A DNA stretch of 64,000 bases from Aliivibrio sp. S3MY1 (GCF_028765575.1 NZ_JARACO010000007.1:95615-159614), one strand, 5' to 3'. Positions 30,601 to 40,925 are shown, counted from the stretch's first letter. Notes: generated from the sequence alone by a model not told the origin. Translations and numbers: made by a program.

Positions 30601-31662
30601 TTATTCTCCAGATTCTGTTTGAGTTGCGGATTCAGCATCAATTGCTGTTAGCGGGATCGACATGGTGAAGCACGCACCATCATCCGGTTCTGAATACAAT
30701 TCAAGTTGTCCTTTATGTGCTCGACACACCATTTGAACAACAGCAAGACCAAGGCCTGTGCCTTGAGATCGCGTGGTAAAAAATGGTTCCATTATTTTAT
30801 CTTGTAATTCCAACGGAATACCGGGGCCATTATCTTGCACCGATATTTTTAAAAATCCATTTACAGGCCTGAAAAAAACATCAATTTGACACTCTTTTCC
30901 TACCGCCTGAATCGCATTCATAATCAAGTTACTGATCGCACTGGCAATGGCATTTGCGTTCCCCATAAGGATCGTATCTTCTTCTTCGATCTCTAAGTGA
31001 TAGTCAACTTGATTCGATTGCAAAGCGGTCTCAACCATAGGTTGATATTCAGCAACCAGTTCACTGATCGTAAACGGCTTAACGACTTTATTATCACCAC
31101 CTTTAGCAAAAAGCAGCATATCATTCACTTGTTTTTCAAGATCATGCAGACGATCAACTAACTTAGTTTGAAAACGTTTATGTGTGGCAGCAGGAAGGTT
31201 AGGTGAACCCAAGTTAGAAGCATACAACATGGCACTTGAGAGAGGTGTTCTAACTTGATGGGCAAGAGAAGCCACCATTTTTCCTAATGAAGATAAACGC
31301 TGTAATCCACTCACACGAGCTTGCAATAAGCGAGTCTCTGTAAGATCGGTAATAAGTATCAATTGACCCGTTTCTGATGCTGAAATAGCTAAGCGTACTT
31401 TACGACCGTTACGCAAAGAGATCTCATGACCGTCATCTTCTCTAGGATCAAATGAACGCTGGATCACCTCAAACCAACGCTCGCCAAGCAATGGTGGTCC
31501 TAGCAATTTTATCGCTTCTGGGTTGACTTCACACACCACACCTTGAGTATCCAGTAATATCACACCAGCAGGCATTACATCGAGCACTTGCTTATAACGT
31601 GTATTCTGTTCTTCGACTGTACCAAGAGGTGAATTAATTTCATCCTCAGAATTACCATGCAT
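30601..31662 (-). CDS. flrB: Flagellar sensor histidine kinase FlrB
   Basis: A 353-residue soluble kinase. A PAS-like domain (about 20-125) precedes the H box (VASLAHQVRTPLSSAML, phospho-acceptor His), the N box (SNLIMNAIQAV), G1 (DNGPGIP) and G2 (GTGLGLAVV). It has no membrane segment, in line with sensing inside the cell the state of flagellar assembly. It phosphorylates FlrC, whose gene is two bases downstream. Confidence 0.96.
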   Translation of the reverse strand: MHGNSEDEINSPLGTVEEQNTRYKQVLDVMPAGVILLDTQGVVCEVNPEAIKLLGPPLLGERWFEVIQRSFDPREDDGHEISLRNGRKVRLAISASETGQLILITDLTETRLLQARVSGLQRLSSLGKMVASLAHQVRTPLSSAMLYASNLGSPNLPAATHKRFQTKLVDRLHDLEKQVNDMLLFAKGGDNKVVKPFTISELVAEYQPMVETALQSNQVDYHLEIEEEDTILMGNANAIASAISNLIMNAIQAVGKECQIDVFFRPVNGFLKISVQDNGPGIPLELQDKIMEPFFTTRSQGTGLGLAVVQMVCRAHKGQLELYSEPDDGACFTMSIPLTAIDAESATQTESGE

Positions 31663-31685
31663 AATTTTATTCCCGCCAAAACAAC

Positions 31686-31720
31686 AAAAGGGCTAATGCA
31701 TTTTACATACCAGCCCTTTT
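31686..31720 (-). terminator. Terminator-like hairpin after flrA, enclosing the flrB promoter
   Basis: A perfect nine-base inverted repeat, AAAAGGGCT with AGCCCTTTT, on either side of a 17-base loop. Read on the minus strand it is followed by T-rich sequence (TTTTGTTGTTTT), as for an intrinsic terminator of flrA. The loop is made up almost exactly of the flrB sigma-54 promoter. Confidence 0.65.
31697..31712 (-). promoter_or_regulatory. Sigma-54 promoter of flrB-flrC
   Basis: Minus strand TGGTATGTAAAATGCA with GG-N10-GC spacing, 35 bases before the flrB ATG. In Vibrio flrBC is switched on by FlrA with sigma-54, which fits. It sits in the loop of the hairpin 31686-31720. Confidence 0.78.
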
Positions 31721-31788
31721 ACTGATTACTTTTAACAACTTACAAGTCACACTCAAGTTTGACGAGTCAATTATTTGTCATTCTAGAA

Positions 31789-33270
31789 TCAACGAATATC
31801 ATCTTTATTAAGATTATATTTACGCATTTTCTCTACTAATGTCGTTCTTCGCATTCCTAACATATCTGCGGCACGTGCAACAACACCATTTTGAGCTTCA
31901 AGTGCTTGGCAGATCATATTAACTTCAACATCAGCCAACATTTCTTTAAGGTTTAACCCATCTTCCGGTAAATCATTTGACGCAGGGCCAAAGCTTTGTG
32001 TCGCAGCTTGTGCTACTCCACCATCACTAAAGTTTGCAAACATATCAGCAAGAGCTGCTTGCTCTTGTTCTTCAATACTTTGTTGATTGTAATTCTCTGG
32101 TTGAAACTCTGGAATATCGCTATAACGATATTTTGTCGGTAAATGATTTACATCAACAGACTCTCCAGGGAATAAGATCATTAATCGCTCAATCAAATTC
32201 GCTAACTCACGAACATTACCAGGCCAATGATGCTCCATTAACGAATTAACGGCTCGAGGAGTTAAACGGACACGAGCACTGCCTTCCGCTTCCATTCTTG
32301 CTAGTAGTTCTTGCAATAATAGAGGTATATCTTGCTTACGCTCACGCAGAGCTGGCATTTCGATCGGAAATACATTCAAGCGATAATATAAATCTTCACG
32401 GAATGTTGATTTATCTATCATGTCATCAAGATTACGGTGTGTTGCCGCAACGATACGAACATCTGCTTTAATGCTTTGATTTCCACCAACACGCTCAAAA
32501 CAACGCTCTTGTAATACCCGTAATAGTTTCACCTGCATTGACATTGGCATATCACCAATTTCATCTAAGAAAAGCGTGCCGCCTTGTGCCAATTCAAATC
32601 GCCCTTTACGAGCTGTAATTGCTCCGGTAAAAGCCCCTTTTTCATGACCAAAAAGCTCGCTTTCAAGAAGATCTGGAGGGATCGCACCACAGTTAACAGG
32701 GACAAATGGACCTTTACGGCGAGGGGAATGATAGTGAAGGTTTCGAGCAACAACTTCTTTACCCGTACCCGACTCACCTAATACAAGAACACTCGCTTCA
32801 GTGCCCGATACTTGTTCAATTAAGTGACGTACCGTACTAATAGCTGAACTTTGTCCAACCATACTGCGAAATAAGGTATTTTTCCGACCCAGTTGTGGAA
32901 TACCAAGACCACGGCGCCCCATAAATTCTTGACAGTGACGCAATGCATCCGTTAACTGAGGATAATTAACCGGCTGACTTAATTCCCCTACGTAATTCGT
33001 CAGGTCCTCAAGATCATGCTTTTCCCCTGCCAGCATAATCACAGGAATGTGATTATTATTAACTAACGATTGTTTAATAAAGTCTTTATTTGATCCACTA
33101 GAAATCTGACCTAAAAAACACGCACTCCAAGGATCACTCCACCCAAAAGTAGACAGTTCTGAACTTGAAATGGCATGACAATGCTCACCGATAAACTCAA
33201 GAATTACCTTAAAGTTATGTCGATTCTGCTCATCATCTTCAATAATTAGTGTCTTTGCTAAACCGTGCAT
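31789..33270 (-). CDS. flrA: Flagellar master regulator FlrA (FleQ type)
   Basis: A 493-residue sigma-54 activator. The N-terminal FleQ/REC-like domain keeps the acidic start (IIEDDEQ) but lacks a normal phospho-acceptor Asp: the position reads in [10 protein letters not shown]. The AAA+ domain has Walker A GESGTGKE, the GAFTGA loop ([15 protein letters not shown]) and [14 protein letters not shown]-terminal helix-turn-helix ([18 protein letters not shown]) ends it. In Vibrio it starts the flagellar cascade and is inhibited by c-di-GMP. It is transcribed alone from a non-sigma-54 promoter. Confidence 0.96.
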   Translation of the reverse strand: MHGLAKTLIIEDDEQNRHNFKVILEFIGEHCHAISSSELSTFGWSDPWSACFLGQISSGSNKDFIKQSLVNNNHIPVIMLAGEKHDLEDLTNYVGELSQPVNYPQLTDALRHCQEFMGRRGLGIPQLGRKNTLFRSMVGQSSAISTVRHLIEQVSGTEASVLVLGESGTGKEVVARNLHYHSPRRKGPFVPVNCGAIPPDLLESELFGHEKGAFTGAITARKGRFELAQGGTLFLDEIGDMPMSMQVKLLRVLQERCFERVGGNQSIKADVRIVAATHRNLDDMIDKSTFREDLYYRLNVFPIEMPALRERKQDIPLLLQELLARMEAEGSARVRLTPRAVNSLMEHHWPGNVRELANLIERLMILFPGESVDVNHLPTKYRYSDIPEFQPENYNQQSIEEQEQAALADMFANFSDGGVAQAATQSFGPASNDLPEDGLNLKEMLADVEVNMICQALEAQNGVVARAADMLGMRRTTLVEKMRKYNLNKDDIR

Positions 33271-33343
33271 AGAAGTGATATGTGCCTTAATTCTTTGATG
33301 TAATTGGCCAATTCATTGAACAACAACGAAATTATGGGCCTAT

Positions 33344-33352
33344 TTTATAGCA
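33344..33352 (-). promoter_or_regulatory. Possible extended -10 promoter of flrA
   Basis: On the minus strand TGCTATAAA fits an extended -10 (TGnTATAAT) about 74 bases before the flrA ATG. No good -35 at 17 bases is seen, and no sigma-54 site is present, as expected for the top of the cascade. Confidence 0.4.
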
Positions 33353-33370
33353 TACGAAAAATAAGGCAAC

Positions 33371-33398
33371 CATGACTGTCAATAAACAGACAGCCATG
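33371..33398 (-). terminator. Probable terminator of flaG-fliD-flaI-fliS
   Basis: CATGGCTGTC and GACAGTCATG form a ten-pair stem (one G-T) with an eight-base loop on the minus strand. It is followed by GTTGCCTTATTTTT. It is between fliS and the flrA promoter. The T run is delayed, so efficiency is uncertain. Confidence 0.5.
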
Positions 33399-33459
33399 CT
33401 GTAAATGAGAGGTTAATATAAAAATCAGAAAAAGTAACTTGATTTATAAAACTATTGTA

Positions 33460-33870
33460 TTAGATTCCGACTTGATCAGCGGTAAGGTTGTGAAACTCTG
33501 CAGGGATTTGATCCCATGCTGATTTTATTTCACGTAACATATCAACCACATCATCAATCGGCTGAGATTCATTATTTTGATTTGCTTGTGAAATTTGACG
33601 GATCATAAAGTCATACAAAGAATCAAGATTGCTTGCAATATCACCACCATCATCCATTGAAAGGCAAGTACGTAAACTAATCACGATATCTAATGCTTTA
33701 CCAAGACGTTCACCTTTTACAGCTGTATTTCCTTGCTGCATAGCTGCTTTACCTTGGATTAATCGCTCAATAGCACCAGCCATTAGCATTTGAATTACCT
33801 TATGAGGTGATGCAGCACTTAATTGGCTATCAATTGATACCTTCTTATATGCTTGTAGTGAACCTCTCAT
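33460..33870 (-). CDS. fliS: Flagellin export chaperone FliS
   Basis: A 136-residue helical protein starting MRGSLQAYKKVSIDSQLSAA, with SPHKVIQMLMAGAIERLIQGK, shortened to PHKVIQMLMAGAIERL, as the family core. It binds the flagellin C-terminus and prevents early polymerisation. It ends the flaG-fliD-flaI-fliS string. Confidence 0.95.
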   Translation of the reverse strand: MRGSLQAYKKVSIDSQLSAASPHKVIQMLMAGAIERLIQGKAAMQQGNTAVKGERLGKALDIVISLRTCLSMDDGGDIASNLDSLYDFMIRQISQANQNNESQPIDDVVDMLREIKSAWDQIPAEFHNLTADQVGI

Positions 33871-33885
33871 CGTATTTCCTCAGTT

Positions 33886-34185
33886 TTATTGAAATTTTCT
33901 ATATAGCTGAACCGATTTTTTTGCATGATTCAGCTTTTGATAATCTAAAGCAAATTGCTGTCCTAATCGATTCATGTCATCAATAATCAATTGGGTTCTT
34001 GCAATTGCGGCTTGCCATTCAGTGGAATGCACTATTTCTGACACCTGCATACATTGATGCAAGAGTTGTTCCCGATTTGATAGAAAAGTCGCCAACAGTT
34101 CAAAATTAATATCATCGATTTGATATAGACTCTGTAATTCATGGTCTAATTTTTCTAATTGTTGTAATAACATCATCGAAAACAC
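33886..34185 (-). CDS. flaI: FlaI, small helical protein in the place of FliT
   Basis: A 99-residue helical protein between fliD and fliS, where Vibrio encodes FlaI. It has no clear motif; the form resembles the FliT chaperone of FliD. It lies 15 bases before fliS and 23 after fliD. Function as a FliD chaperone is inference from order and size. Confidence 0.75.
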   Translation of the reverse strand: MFSMMLLQQLEKLDHELQSLYQIDDINFELLATFLSNREQLLHQCMQVSEIVHSTEWQAAIARTQLIIDDMNRLGQQFALDYQKLNHAKKSVQLYRKFQ

Positions 34186-34208
34186 CTAATATATGATTTT
34201 ACTATTCT

Positions 34209-36176
34209 TTAACCTAATGCGTTCATCATGCCAGATAACTGTGCTTTCATTTTTCCAGTAACGTCTTGCATATTGGCAAATTTATTACGAGTACGCTCTT
34301 GCATGCTCTCCATTCGACGATCTAAATCCACTTGCTGATCATTTAAACGATAATTTTGATCTCGCATGGTATTCATTCGGGTACGAATAGGACCCGTCAC
34401 TCCCGTCATACTTTGAATAACATCTTCTATTTTTTTAGCAAAGCCTTTCGAACCACCAAAAAAAGTATGCAACTGCCCAAAATTCTCATTCAGTTGGCGA
34501 TCAAGCATGGTATGGTTTATTTCTAACGTACCCTGACGAGTAGTCGAAATACCTAATTCAATGAGCGTTTTTACATCTTTTGGTGCCGATTCTACCGGAG
34601 CTACAAAAGCAGATTTCAAACGAGATTCAGCAGAACGAACAACACTGTCCCCAGCTAATGGGCCACTTTGCCCCGTCGCAGGATCAAAGCCACTCAGTGC
34701 CTGTGTGGTTTCGTAAAACTGATTATAGGTAGCAACAAATTGTTCAATCGCAGCTTTGACACCATCTCTATCAAACTGCACATCTAAATCAATACGCTTA
34801 CTGTTTTCAGTTGTTGTGCCCTTTAGCGTGATATCAACGCCATGAACTGCATCTTGAATCACATTCGTGTCACTGCTTATTCTAGCAACACCATCTAATA
34901 CTACTTTTGCACTACTCGCTGTTTGAACTTCTTGAAGACCTGAATATAGCGGCTTACGTGGGCCTTCAGGCTTAATAGCTTCTACGACTTTTTCTATCGG
35001 TTCTAATTTTTCTTTCGCTATTTCTTTGATCGTTGGCGGTAGCTGTTCAATTTTTTCTTTTGCTATATCAACCAATTCTTTTTTAGGTGCGACTTGAGGG
35101 GCTTCATAAGTGATGCCTGCAGATTGAAATACCGTATCAGGCGTTTGGCCAATTTCAGCCAGCGCTTCTGCCGCCGATTGGTCACCCTGTTTTGCCGCTT
35201 TTGCTAATTCTACTTTTTCATCTTCGCTTGGTAGCGCTGCTTGCAATGTTCCAGCGGTGCGCTCACTCCAACCAGACATGCCAGATGTTGGGTCTGTTGG
35301 ATCTTCAAGTGTGGATAATGCAGCCGTTGCTTCTTGTTGAAGCATGATCTCTTTTGCCGCTTTTTCTTCTCGCGCTAATTCACGATTGGCATAATCAATA
35401 AGCGGCTTAAAGTACGCGTATTTTTCTTCATCACTTAATTCAGGAACTTCTTGTGCCGTTATTGGCTCTTGCATTTGCTGAGCGGCAATTTCTGGTACAT
35501 TTTGATATTCAAGCAAGGTTGGAATATCAAATTTTGTTGATACCGCAGGATCAAAATTAGGATTAAAAGCAAGACGATGTAGCTGATCATTATATTCAGC
35601 GTCGACTTCAATTTTAACTTTATGACTTTCGCCAGGTTTATCTGAGGCGAGGATAAGACGTGAGCCGCCATCGTCTTTAACGATAGAAGCTTGAACACCA
35701 GGATTTGATGGTGCACCGTTGATCTGCTTTAACAAATCGGTAATTTTGTTATTTTTACCAATAATTTCAATGGTGAACTCTTTATCTCCCAATGAAATAT
35801 CAAGCTTACCTGGGCCAAATTTAGCATCATCACGAATTGGCGATGATGCTAATTTTTGTGCTTGAGCTAATTGTAAAACATCAATTGTGTATCGACCTGC
35901 CAAGGCTTCAGGTGTTGCAGTCGCACTCACTACTTCATCATCGCTGCTTGAAATAGTTCGTGACGCAAACGTATCTTCTTGGCGAAACGTCGACATGAGA
36001 TTTTTCATGGTATCTAACGATTCTTGCAGACGGCCGTAACCACTGATATTCATATCTATATCTGAGCGCTCACGGTCAATGCGCTGCTGCTTTGGTAAGC
36101 GCTCGCTTTCAACTATTTTGCTCACCATAGAATTAATATCTAGGCCACCACCCATCCCCATCGGGCTCATACTCAT
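34209..36176 (-). CDS. fliD: Flagellar filament cap protein FliD
   Basis: A 655-residue cap protein. The N-terminus (GLDINSMVSKIVESERLPKQ) and the C-terminal helices (MNTMRDQNYRLNDQQVDLDR) are typical FliD coiled ends. The middle is much longer than in enteric FliD (~470 residues): residues about 210-415 form an acidic, Lys/Glu/Ala/Pro-rich helical insert (ELSDEEKYAYFKPLIDYANR, KKELVDIAKEKIEQLP). Vibrio FliD proteins are known to be long, so it is not a fusion artefact. It caps the filament and folds flagellin. Confidence 0.94.
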   Translation of the reverse strand: MSMSPMGMGGGLDINSMVSKIVESERLPKQQRIDRERSDIDMNISGYGRLQESLDTMKNLMSTFRQEDTFASRTISSSDDEVVSATATPEALAGRYTIDVLQLAQAQKLASSPIRDDAKFGPGKLDISLGDKEFTIEIIGKNNKITDLLKQINGAPSNPGVQASIVKDDGGSRLILASDKPGESHKVKIEVDAEYNDQLHRLAFNPNFDPAVSTKFDIPTLLEYQNVPEIAAQQMQEPITAQEVPELSDEEKYAYFKPLIDYANRELAREEKAAKEIMLQQEATAALSTLEDPTDPTSGMSGWSERTAGTLQAALPSEDEKVELAKAAKQGDQSAAEALAEIGQTPDTVFQSAGITYEAPQVAPKKELVDIAKEKIEQLPPTIKEIAKEKLEPIEKVVEAIKPEGPRKPLYSGLQEVQTASSAKVVLDGVARISSDTNVIQDAVHGVDITLKGTTTENSKRIDLDVQFDRDGVKAAIEQFVATYNQFYETTQALSGFDPATGQSGPLAGDSVVRSAESRLKSAFVAPVESAPKDVKTLIELGISTTRQGTLEINHTMLDRQLNENFGQLHTFFGGSKGFAKKIEDVIQSMTGVTGPIRTRMNTMRDQNYRLNDQQVDLDRRMESMQERTRNKFANMQDVTGKMKAQLSGMMNALG

Positions 36177-36200
36177 GAAAGTCTTTCCTCAATTAACGTT

Positions 36201-36620
36201 TTATATCCTCTCAGCTATTAATCCAGATGCACTGGCAGCTAATTCTCTGGCAACTTGCAACATTTTTTCATCGGGGATCTGACGGATGATATCACCAGAG
36301 CTAACCTCTATAACGGTAATAACCTGCCGCCCTGATTCTTCATCTAGATGAAATGATAATCCTCGATCCATGCTTTTAACGTATTCATTCAGCTCTTTTA
36401 CTGCTTTATGAAGTTCTTCTTTCTTTTTCGTTTCAAGCTGTTGCTCTGCTTCTACCACGATAGCTTGGCTTTGCGTCATTGCTTCTGACGGTTCAGTGTT
36501 TGCTGTTTTATTTAGGGTATTAACAGATAATGTTGGCTGCACATTAGTTCTAGCAATTTGCGTGCCGTTATTTGAGGATGGAGAGGGCAGGATTGATGAA
36601 GATACAGATGATGGATTCAT
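36201..36620 (-). CDS. flaG: FlaG filament-associated protein
   Basis: A 139-residue protein with a Ser/Asn/Thr-rich start and the FlaG C-terminal domain (LNEYVKSMDRGLSFHLDEES, then VITVIEVSSGDIIRQIPDEK). In other bacteria FlaG affects filament length. It has a strong AGGAGG ribosome site, and lies directly after a terminator that follows the flagellin at 36745. No sigma-54 or sigma-28 box is seen between them. Confidence 0.93.
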   Translation of the reverse strand: MNPSSVSSSILPSPSSNNGTQIARTNVQPTLSVNTLNKTANTEPSEAMTQSQAIVVEAEQQLETKKKEELHKAVKELNEYVKSMDRGLSFHLDEESGRQVITVIEVSSGDIIRQIPDEKMLQVARELAASASGLIAERI

Positions 36621-36640
36621 AGTATTTTCCTCCTAATACG

Positions 36641-36672
36641 AAAAAAGACAGCAGGAGAGCGGCCCGGCTGTC
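36641..36672 (-). terminator. Intrinsic terminator after the flaE-type flagellin
   Basis: Minus strand GACAGC pairs with GCTGTC around a GC-rich 14-base centre and runs directly into six Ts. It separates the flagellin from flaG, 21 bases before the flaG ATG. Confidence 0.8.
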
Positions 36673-36744
36673 ATATTTCAGTAAGTGGGTTGACGATGAA
36701 GCCGCCCACCTACCTATTTAAGTATTATCAATTAATCGAGTGGA

Positions 36745-37881
36745 TTAACGTAATAGACCTAGAGCAGCGTTTGGCGCTTGCTTAGCTTGAGCTAAGATAG
36801 AAGAGCTTGCTTGCTGTAGGATTTGTGCTTTAGTCATTTCAGTTGTTTCTTTCGCGAAATCAACGTCTTTGATTTGGCTCTTAGCAGCAGAAACGTTTTC
36901 GTTAATGTTGTCTAAGTTGTTGATTGTGTGACCCATACGGTTTTGAGCAGCACCTAGCTCAGAACGGTGGCTATCAACAAATTTCATTGCTGCATCAACA
37001 ACTGCGATTGCATCTTGAGAACCAGCTACAGTTGTAACGTCGATGTTACCTACTGTTTTTTGTGCTTTAACTGCATCAGACATACCAGTTTCGTTAGCTA
37101 GAGCACCTGAGAATTCGATTTCGCCATCGATTGTGCCTTTAGCTGCGAATACTTGTAGTTTGCCATCTTCACCAACAGAAGCACTAACTTTATCAGTTTG
37201 GCCGTTGATGTAAGTTGCTACTTCTTCAATATCGTCACCAGCTTTAGCTGTGATTGATACTGATTGTTCTTCACCAGACTTGTCTGTGAAAGAAATTGTC
37301 ATTTCTGCATCTTTACCAGCAGTCCAACCCGCAGCAACACCTTCTTTCGCAGTGAAAGATTGGCCACCCATGTTTGACTCATCTGCACGTAGGTTGTTCA
37401 GTGTAAGCGTTACAGCTTCACCAGAATCAGCACCAACTTGGAAAGATTTAGTACCGAAGTTACCGTTAAGTAGACGTGTACCACCAAAAGAAGTTGTTTC
37501 TGCGATACGGTTCATTTCATCAGAAAGCGCCGTTACTTCTTGTTGGATCGCGCTACGGTCAGCGTCAGTGTTTGAACCATTTGACGATTGCAGTGCAAGG
37601 TCACGTACACGAGAAAGGATGTTTGAAGTCTCTTTCATTGCGCCTTCAGCTGTTTGCATCATAGAGATGCCGTCGTTTGCGTTACGAACCGCTACGTCTA
37701 GACCACGAGTTTGCGTGTTTAAACGGTTAGAGATTTGTAGGCCAGCAGCATCATCTTTAGCACTGTTGATCTTGTTGCCTGAAGATAGACGTTCCATTGA
37801 TTGGTTAACGTCAGATGTTGCGCTGTTTAAGTAACGCTGAGCTGTCATTGCTGATACGTTAGTATTTACTGTAATAGACAT
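36745..37881 (-). CDS. flaE: Flagellin, fifth of the array (flaE by order)
   Basis: A 378-residue flagellin with conserved N-terminal ([39 protein letters not shown]) and C-terminal ([20 protein letters not shown], ending ALGLLR) D0/D1 regions and a variable centre. The start is ATG 37881, with AGGAG at good spacing; the frame stays open to 37941 but adds 20 unrelated residues. Unlike flaB, flaC and flaD I find no sigma-28 box upstream. Letters follow the order known in A. fischeri and are tentative. Confidence 0.88.
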   Translation of the reverse strand: MSITVNTNVSAMTAQRYLNSATSDVNQSMERLSSGNKINSAKDDAAGLQISNRLNTQTRGLDVAVRNANDGISMMQTAEGAMKETSNILSRVRDLALQSSNGSNTDADRSAIQQEVTALSDEMNRIAETTSFGGTRLLNGNFGTKSFQVGADSGEAVTLTLNNLRADESNMGGQSFTAKEGVAAGWTAGKDAEMTISFTDKSGEEQSVSITAKAGDDIEEVATYINGQTDKVSASVGEDGKLQVFAAKGTIDGEIEFSGALANETGMSDAVKAQKTVGNIDVTTVAGSQDAIAVVDAAMKFVDSHRSELGAAQNRMGHTINNLDNINENVSAAKSQIKDVDFAKETTEMTKAQILQQASSSILAQAKQAPNAALGLLR

Positions 37882-38060
37882 AAATAGATCTCCTAAGGGA
37901 TAATGCAATGGTGGTGTGGTCTCATCCTCCGCACCAACCATCGTTTCTCACATATATTTAAAAGCATATCTCTATGTATTTAGTAGACTCTCACCTCTAC
38001 AAAACACATCGCGAGATAGCCTAAGATTAATTTTATAAAGTAAGTCAGACTCACTTATAA

Positions 38061-38136
38061 CCTGTTGGGATAGAACTCTGCAGATAGCTTAGCTCTCATT
38101 CTCACAAGTGTTTACTATGCTGATTAGCCCAACAGG
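38061..38136 (-). repeat. Nine-base inverted repeat at the flaD end
   Basis: CCTGTTGGG at 38061-38069 and CCCAACAGG at 38128-38136 are perfect inverted copies, 58 bases apart. The right arm is inside the last flaD codons. No T run follows, so it is not a classic terminator. Confidence 0.6.
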
Positions 38137-39251
38137 CCTAATGCTGCATTTGGTGCCTGCTTAGCTTGAGCAAGGATAGACGAGCTCGCTTGTTGCAGGA
38201 TTTGAGATTTCGTCATTGCAGTGGTTTCTTTCGCAAAATCAACATCTTTGATTTGGCTGTTTGCTGCACTCGTATTCTCATTAATATTTTCTAAGTTGTT
38301 GATAGCGTGACTAAAACGGTTTTGGAAAGCACCCAATTCAGCACGGTTTGAATCAACGTATTGCATTGCTGAGTCAAGAATTGCTACCGCTTTTTGTGAA
38401 CCACCAACCGTAGTTACATCAATGCTTTTTACTGTATCAGTAACCTTGTTACCCATACCTAATTCGCTGCTTAGTGCTCCGCTGAATGAAATATCAGTTG
38501 CTTCAGCTGCTGCAAATACTTGTAATTTGCCTTCTTCTGTAACAGAGGCGTTGACTTCTGCACTTTGGCCATTGATGTAAGTTGCTACTTCTTCAATGTC
38601 ATCGCCTGCTTTTGCATTGATTGTGATGTTTTGCTCTTTGCCATCTTTATCAACAAAATTCATTGTTAATTCAGTGTTTTCTGCACTTACTGACCAGTTT
38701 GCATCTTTGCCTTCCGTCGCAGAGTAAGTGTTACCACCCATCGCTGTTGTATCTGAGCGCATGTTGTTCAATGTTAGCATTACCGCTTCACCTGAATCTG
38801 CACCGATTTGGAAAGACTTAGTTCCAAACTGACCGTTTAATAGGTTTGTACCACCAAACGAAGTTGTTTCTGCAATACGGTTTAATTCGTCATTCAAAGC
38901 AACCACTTCTTCTTGAATCGCAGTACGGTCAGCTGTTGTGTTTGAACCGTTAGAAGATTGAAGTGATAAATCACGCATACGTTGAAGGATGTTCGTTGTT
39001 TCGTTCATCGCACCTTCAGCAGTTTGCGCCATTGAGATACCATCATTTGCATTTCGAACTGCTACATCTAAACCACGAGTTTGAGATGTTAGACGGTTAG
39101 AAATTTGTAGACCCGCTGCATCATCTTTTGCACTGTTAATTTTAAAACCAGAAGACAAACGCTCCATTGAGCTGTTTACGTCATTCGTTGCGCTATTTAG
39201 GTAACGCTGTGCTGTCATTGCTGATACGTTTGTGTTTACATTGATAGACAT
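38124..39251 (-). CDS. flaD: Flagellin, fourth of the array (flaD by order)
   Basis: A 375-residue flagellin. Ends match the other copies ([40 protein letters not shown], ending ALGLLG). The central part (about 175-285) differs from the others. A clear sigma-28 promoter lies at 39330-39356. It is closest in form to the copy at 39690, with which it shares the promoter and leader sequence. Confidence 0.9.
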   Translation of the reverse strand: MSINVNTNVSAMTAQRYLNSATNDVNSSMERLSSGFKINSAKDDAAGLQISNRLTSQTRGLDVAVRNANDGISMAQTAEGAMNETTNILQRMRDLSLQSSNGSNTTADRTAIQEEVVALNDELNRIAETTSFGGTNLLNGQFGTKSFQIGADSGEAVMLTLNNMRSDTTAMGGNTYSATEGKDANWSVSAENTELTMNFVDKDGKEQNITINAKAGDDIEEVATYINGQSAEVNASVTEEGKLQVFAAAEATDISFSGALSSELGMGNKVTDTVKSIDVTTVGGSQKAVAILDSAMQYVDSNRAELGAFQNRFSHAINNLENINENTSAANSQIKDVDFAKETTAMTKSQILQQASSSILAQAKQAPNAALGLLG

Positions 39252-39329
39252 ATTTTATTTCTCCACTTTGGTTCCGAATCACTCCGCTCCTGGACCGGAA
39301 ACCGTATTAATCATCGTTTGATACTTAAC

Positions 39330-39356
39330 TTAACGACCGTGCTTTAAATTACTTTA
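39330..39356 (-). promoter_or_regulatory. Sigma-28 (FliA) promoter of flaD
   Basis: Minus strand TAAAG (39352-39356), 14-base spacer, GTCGTTAA (39330-39337). It differs from the GCCGWTAA consensus at one base. Leader to the ATG is about 70 bases. Confidence 0.8.
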
Positions 39357-39617
39357 GAAAAACTTTTTATTTTTTTAAGTTTTTCTTTTGTAAGCATTTT
39401 AAAAAATCTCAGTCGTAATGCCTTGTAATTAAGTTATCGCTCGCAATCGAAAACTCTTTAGGAAAAAAGATAAAAAAAATGAAATAAATTTAAATGAACA
39501 CTAAAACGTGAGAAAAATCGCTATAAATAGGTATAAACAGAACAATATCGACTATTTTTCACACAATTGAAGTTGATGGCAATCCAATATACCGAACTTC
39601 ATTTTGTTTTATTACAT

Positions 39618-39643
39618 AAAAAAGCCGAGGCAAACCTCGGCTT
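39618..39643 (-). terminator. Intrinsic terminator of flaC
   Basis: A perfect ten-base stem AAAGCCGAGG / CCTCGGCTTT with a four-base loop, followed on the minus strand by Ts. It begins 46 bases after the flagellin stop at 39690. Confidence 0.92.
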
Positions 39644-39689
39644 TGGCATAGTGTGAGAGCACTACTACCTTAGAAATTTATTATATTAA

Positions 39690-40823
39690 CTATCTCAATA
39701 AACCAAGTGCTGCATTAGGCGCTTGCTTAGCTTGAGCTAAAATAGACGAACTTGCTTGTTGAAGGATTTGAGCTTTCGTCATTTCTGTCGTTTCTTTTGC
39801 AAAATCGACATCTTTAATACGGCTATTTGATGCAGATACATTTTCATTAATGTTATCTAAATTAGAAATAGCATGGCTAAAGCGATTTTGGAATGCACCT
39901 AAATCTGCACGGTTCTCATCAACGAATTGCATCGCTGCATCAAGGACAGCCACCGCTTTCTGTGAGCCACCAACCGTCGTTACATCAATACTCTTAACGG
40001 TTTCAGCTTGCGCAGCACCCATATTTAGTTCGCCAGCCAGAGAACCGCCAAAGCTCACCTCACCTTGCACCTTATCATTCGAGGTAACAATTTGCAGTTC
40101 ACCATTTTCAGACACTGACGCATTAATTGAATCTGTCTGGCCGTTAATATAAGTAGCTACTTGTTCAATATCATCGCCTGATTTTGCGTTGATTGTCAGT
40201 TCTTTCTCTTCGCCTGCTTTATTAACAAATGAAACCGTTAATTCTGAGTTTTCAGCATTAACCGCCCAACCAGCATCAAGTTTAGTTTCTGCTTTATAAC
40301 TTGTCCCTCCCATTGATGCCGAATCAGAACGCATGTTATTTAGACTTAGCATTACTGCTTCACCAGAATCAGCACCGATTTGAAATGATTTAGTACCAAA
40401 CTGACCGTTAAGAAGACGTGAACCACCAAATGAGGTTGTTTCTGCGATTCGATTTAATTCGTCATTAAGCGCGCCTACTTCTTGTTGAATCGCTTCACGA
40501 TCAGCAGAAGTATTTGAACCATTAGAAGACTGAAGTGATAAATCACGCATACGCTGTAAAATGTTTGTCGATTCATTCATCGCACCTTCCGCCGTTTGTG
40601 CAATAGAAATACCATCATTTGCATTACGAACTGCAACATCTAAACCACGAGATTGAGAAGTTAAGCGATTTGAAATTTGCAGGCCTGCTGCATCATCTTT
40701 CGCACTGTTAATTTTAAAGCCTGAAGATAGACGTTCCATTGATTGATTAACGCCATCCGTTGCATTGTTCAAGTAACGCTGAGCAGTCATTGCTGATACG
40801 TTAGTATTTACTGTAATCGACAT
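39690..40823 (-). CDS. flaC: Flagellin, third of the array (flaC by order)
   Basis: A 377-residue flagellin with family ends ([40 protein letters not shown], ending ALGLLR). The centre is distinct ([20 protein letters not shown]). It has a sigma-28 promoter (40926-40952) and its own terminator (39618-39643), so it is a single-gene unit. Confidence 0.9.
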   Translation of the reverse strand: MSITVNTNVSAMTAQRYLNNATDGVNQSMERLSSGFKINSAKDDAAGLQISNRLTSQSRGLDVAVRNANDGISIAQTAEGAMNESTNILQRMRDLSLQSSNGSNTSADREAIQQEVGALNDELNRIAETTSFGGSRLLNGQFGTKSFQIGADSGEAVMLSLNNMRSDSASMGGTSYKAETKLDAGWAVNAENSELTVSFVNKAGEEKELTINAKSGDDIEQVATYINGQTDSINASVSENGELQIVTSNDKVQGEVSFGGSLAGELNMGAAQAETVKSIDVTTVGGSQKAVAVLDAAMQFVDENRADLGAFQNRFSHAISNLDNINENVSASNSRIKDVDFAKETTEMTKAQILQQASSSILAQAKQAPNAALGLLR

Positions 40824-40925
40824 AGTGGTATCTCCGTTTAGTTTTCCGATTGTTTTCCGTAGTTCGGAAAACTGAGCTTTATTATTTGGAACTAATGACG
40901 TTGCTATTAGTGCCTGATACTTAAC

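Larger units (their letters stand above)
39252..39689. other. Intergenic region flaC-flaD
   Basis: A 438-base AT-rich gap holding the flaD ribosome site and leader, the flaD sigma-28 promoter and the flaC terminator. The rest (39360-39617) is A/T-rich with no open frame or clear repeat. Confidence 0.7.

Noticed and set aside
37882..38040. TAAA-N15-TTTTAAAT as a sigma-28 promoter of flaE
   Set aside because: The downstream box matches the -10 consensus too poorly to accept.
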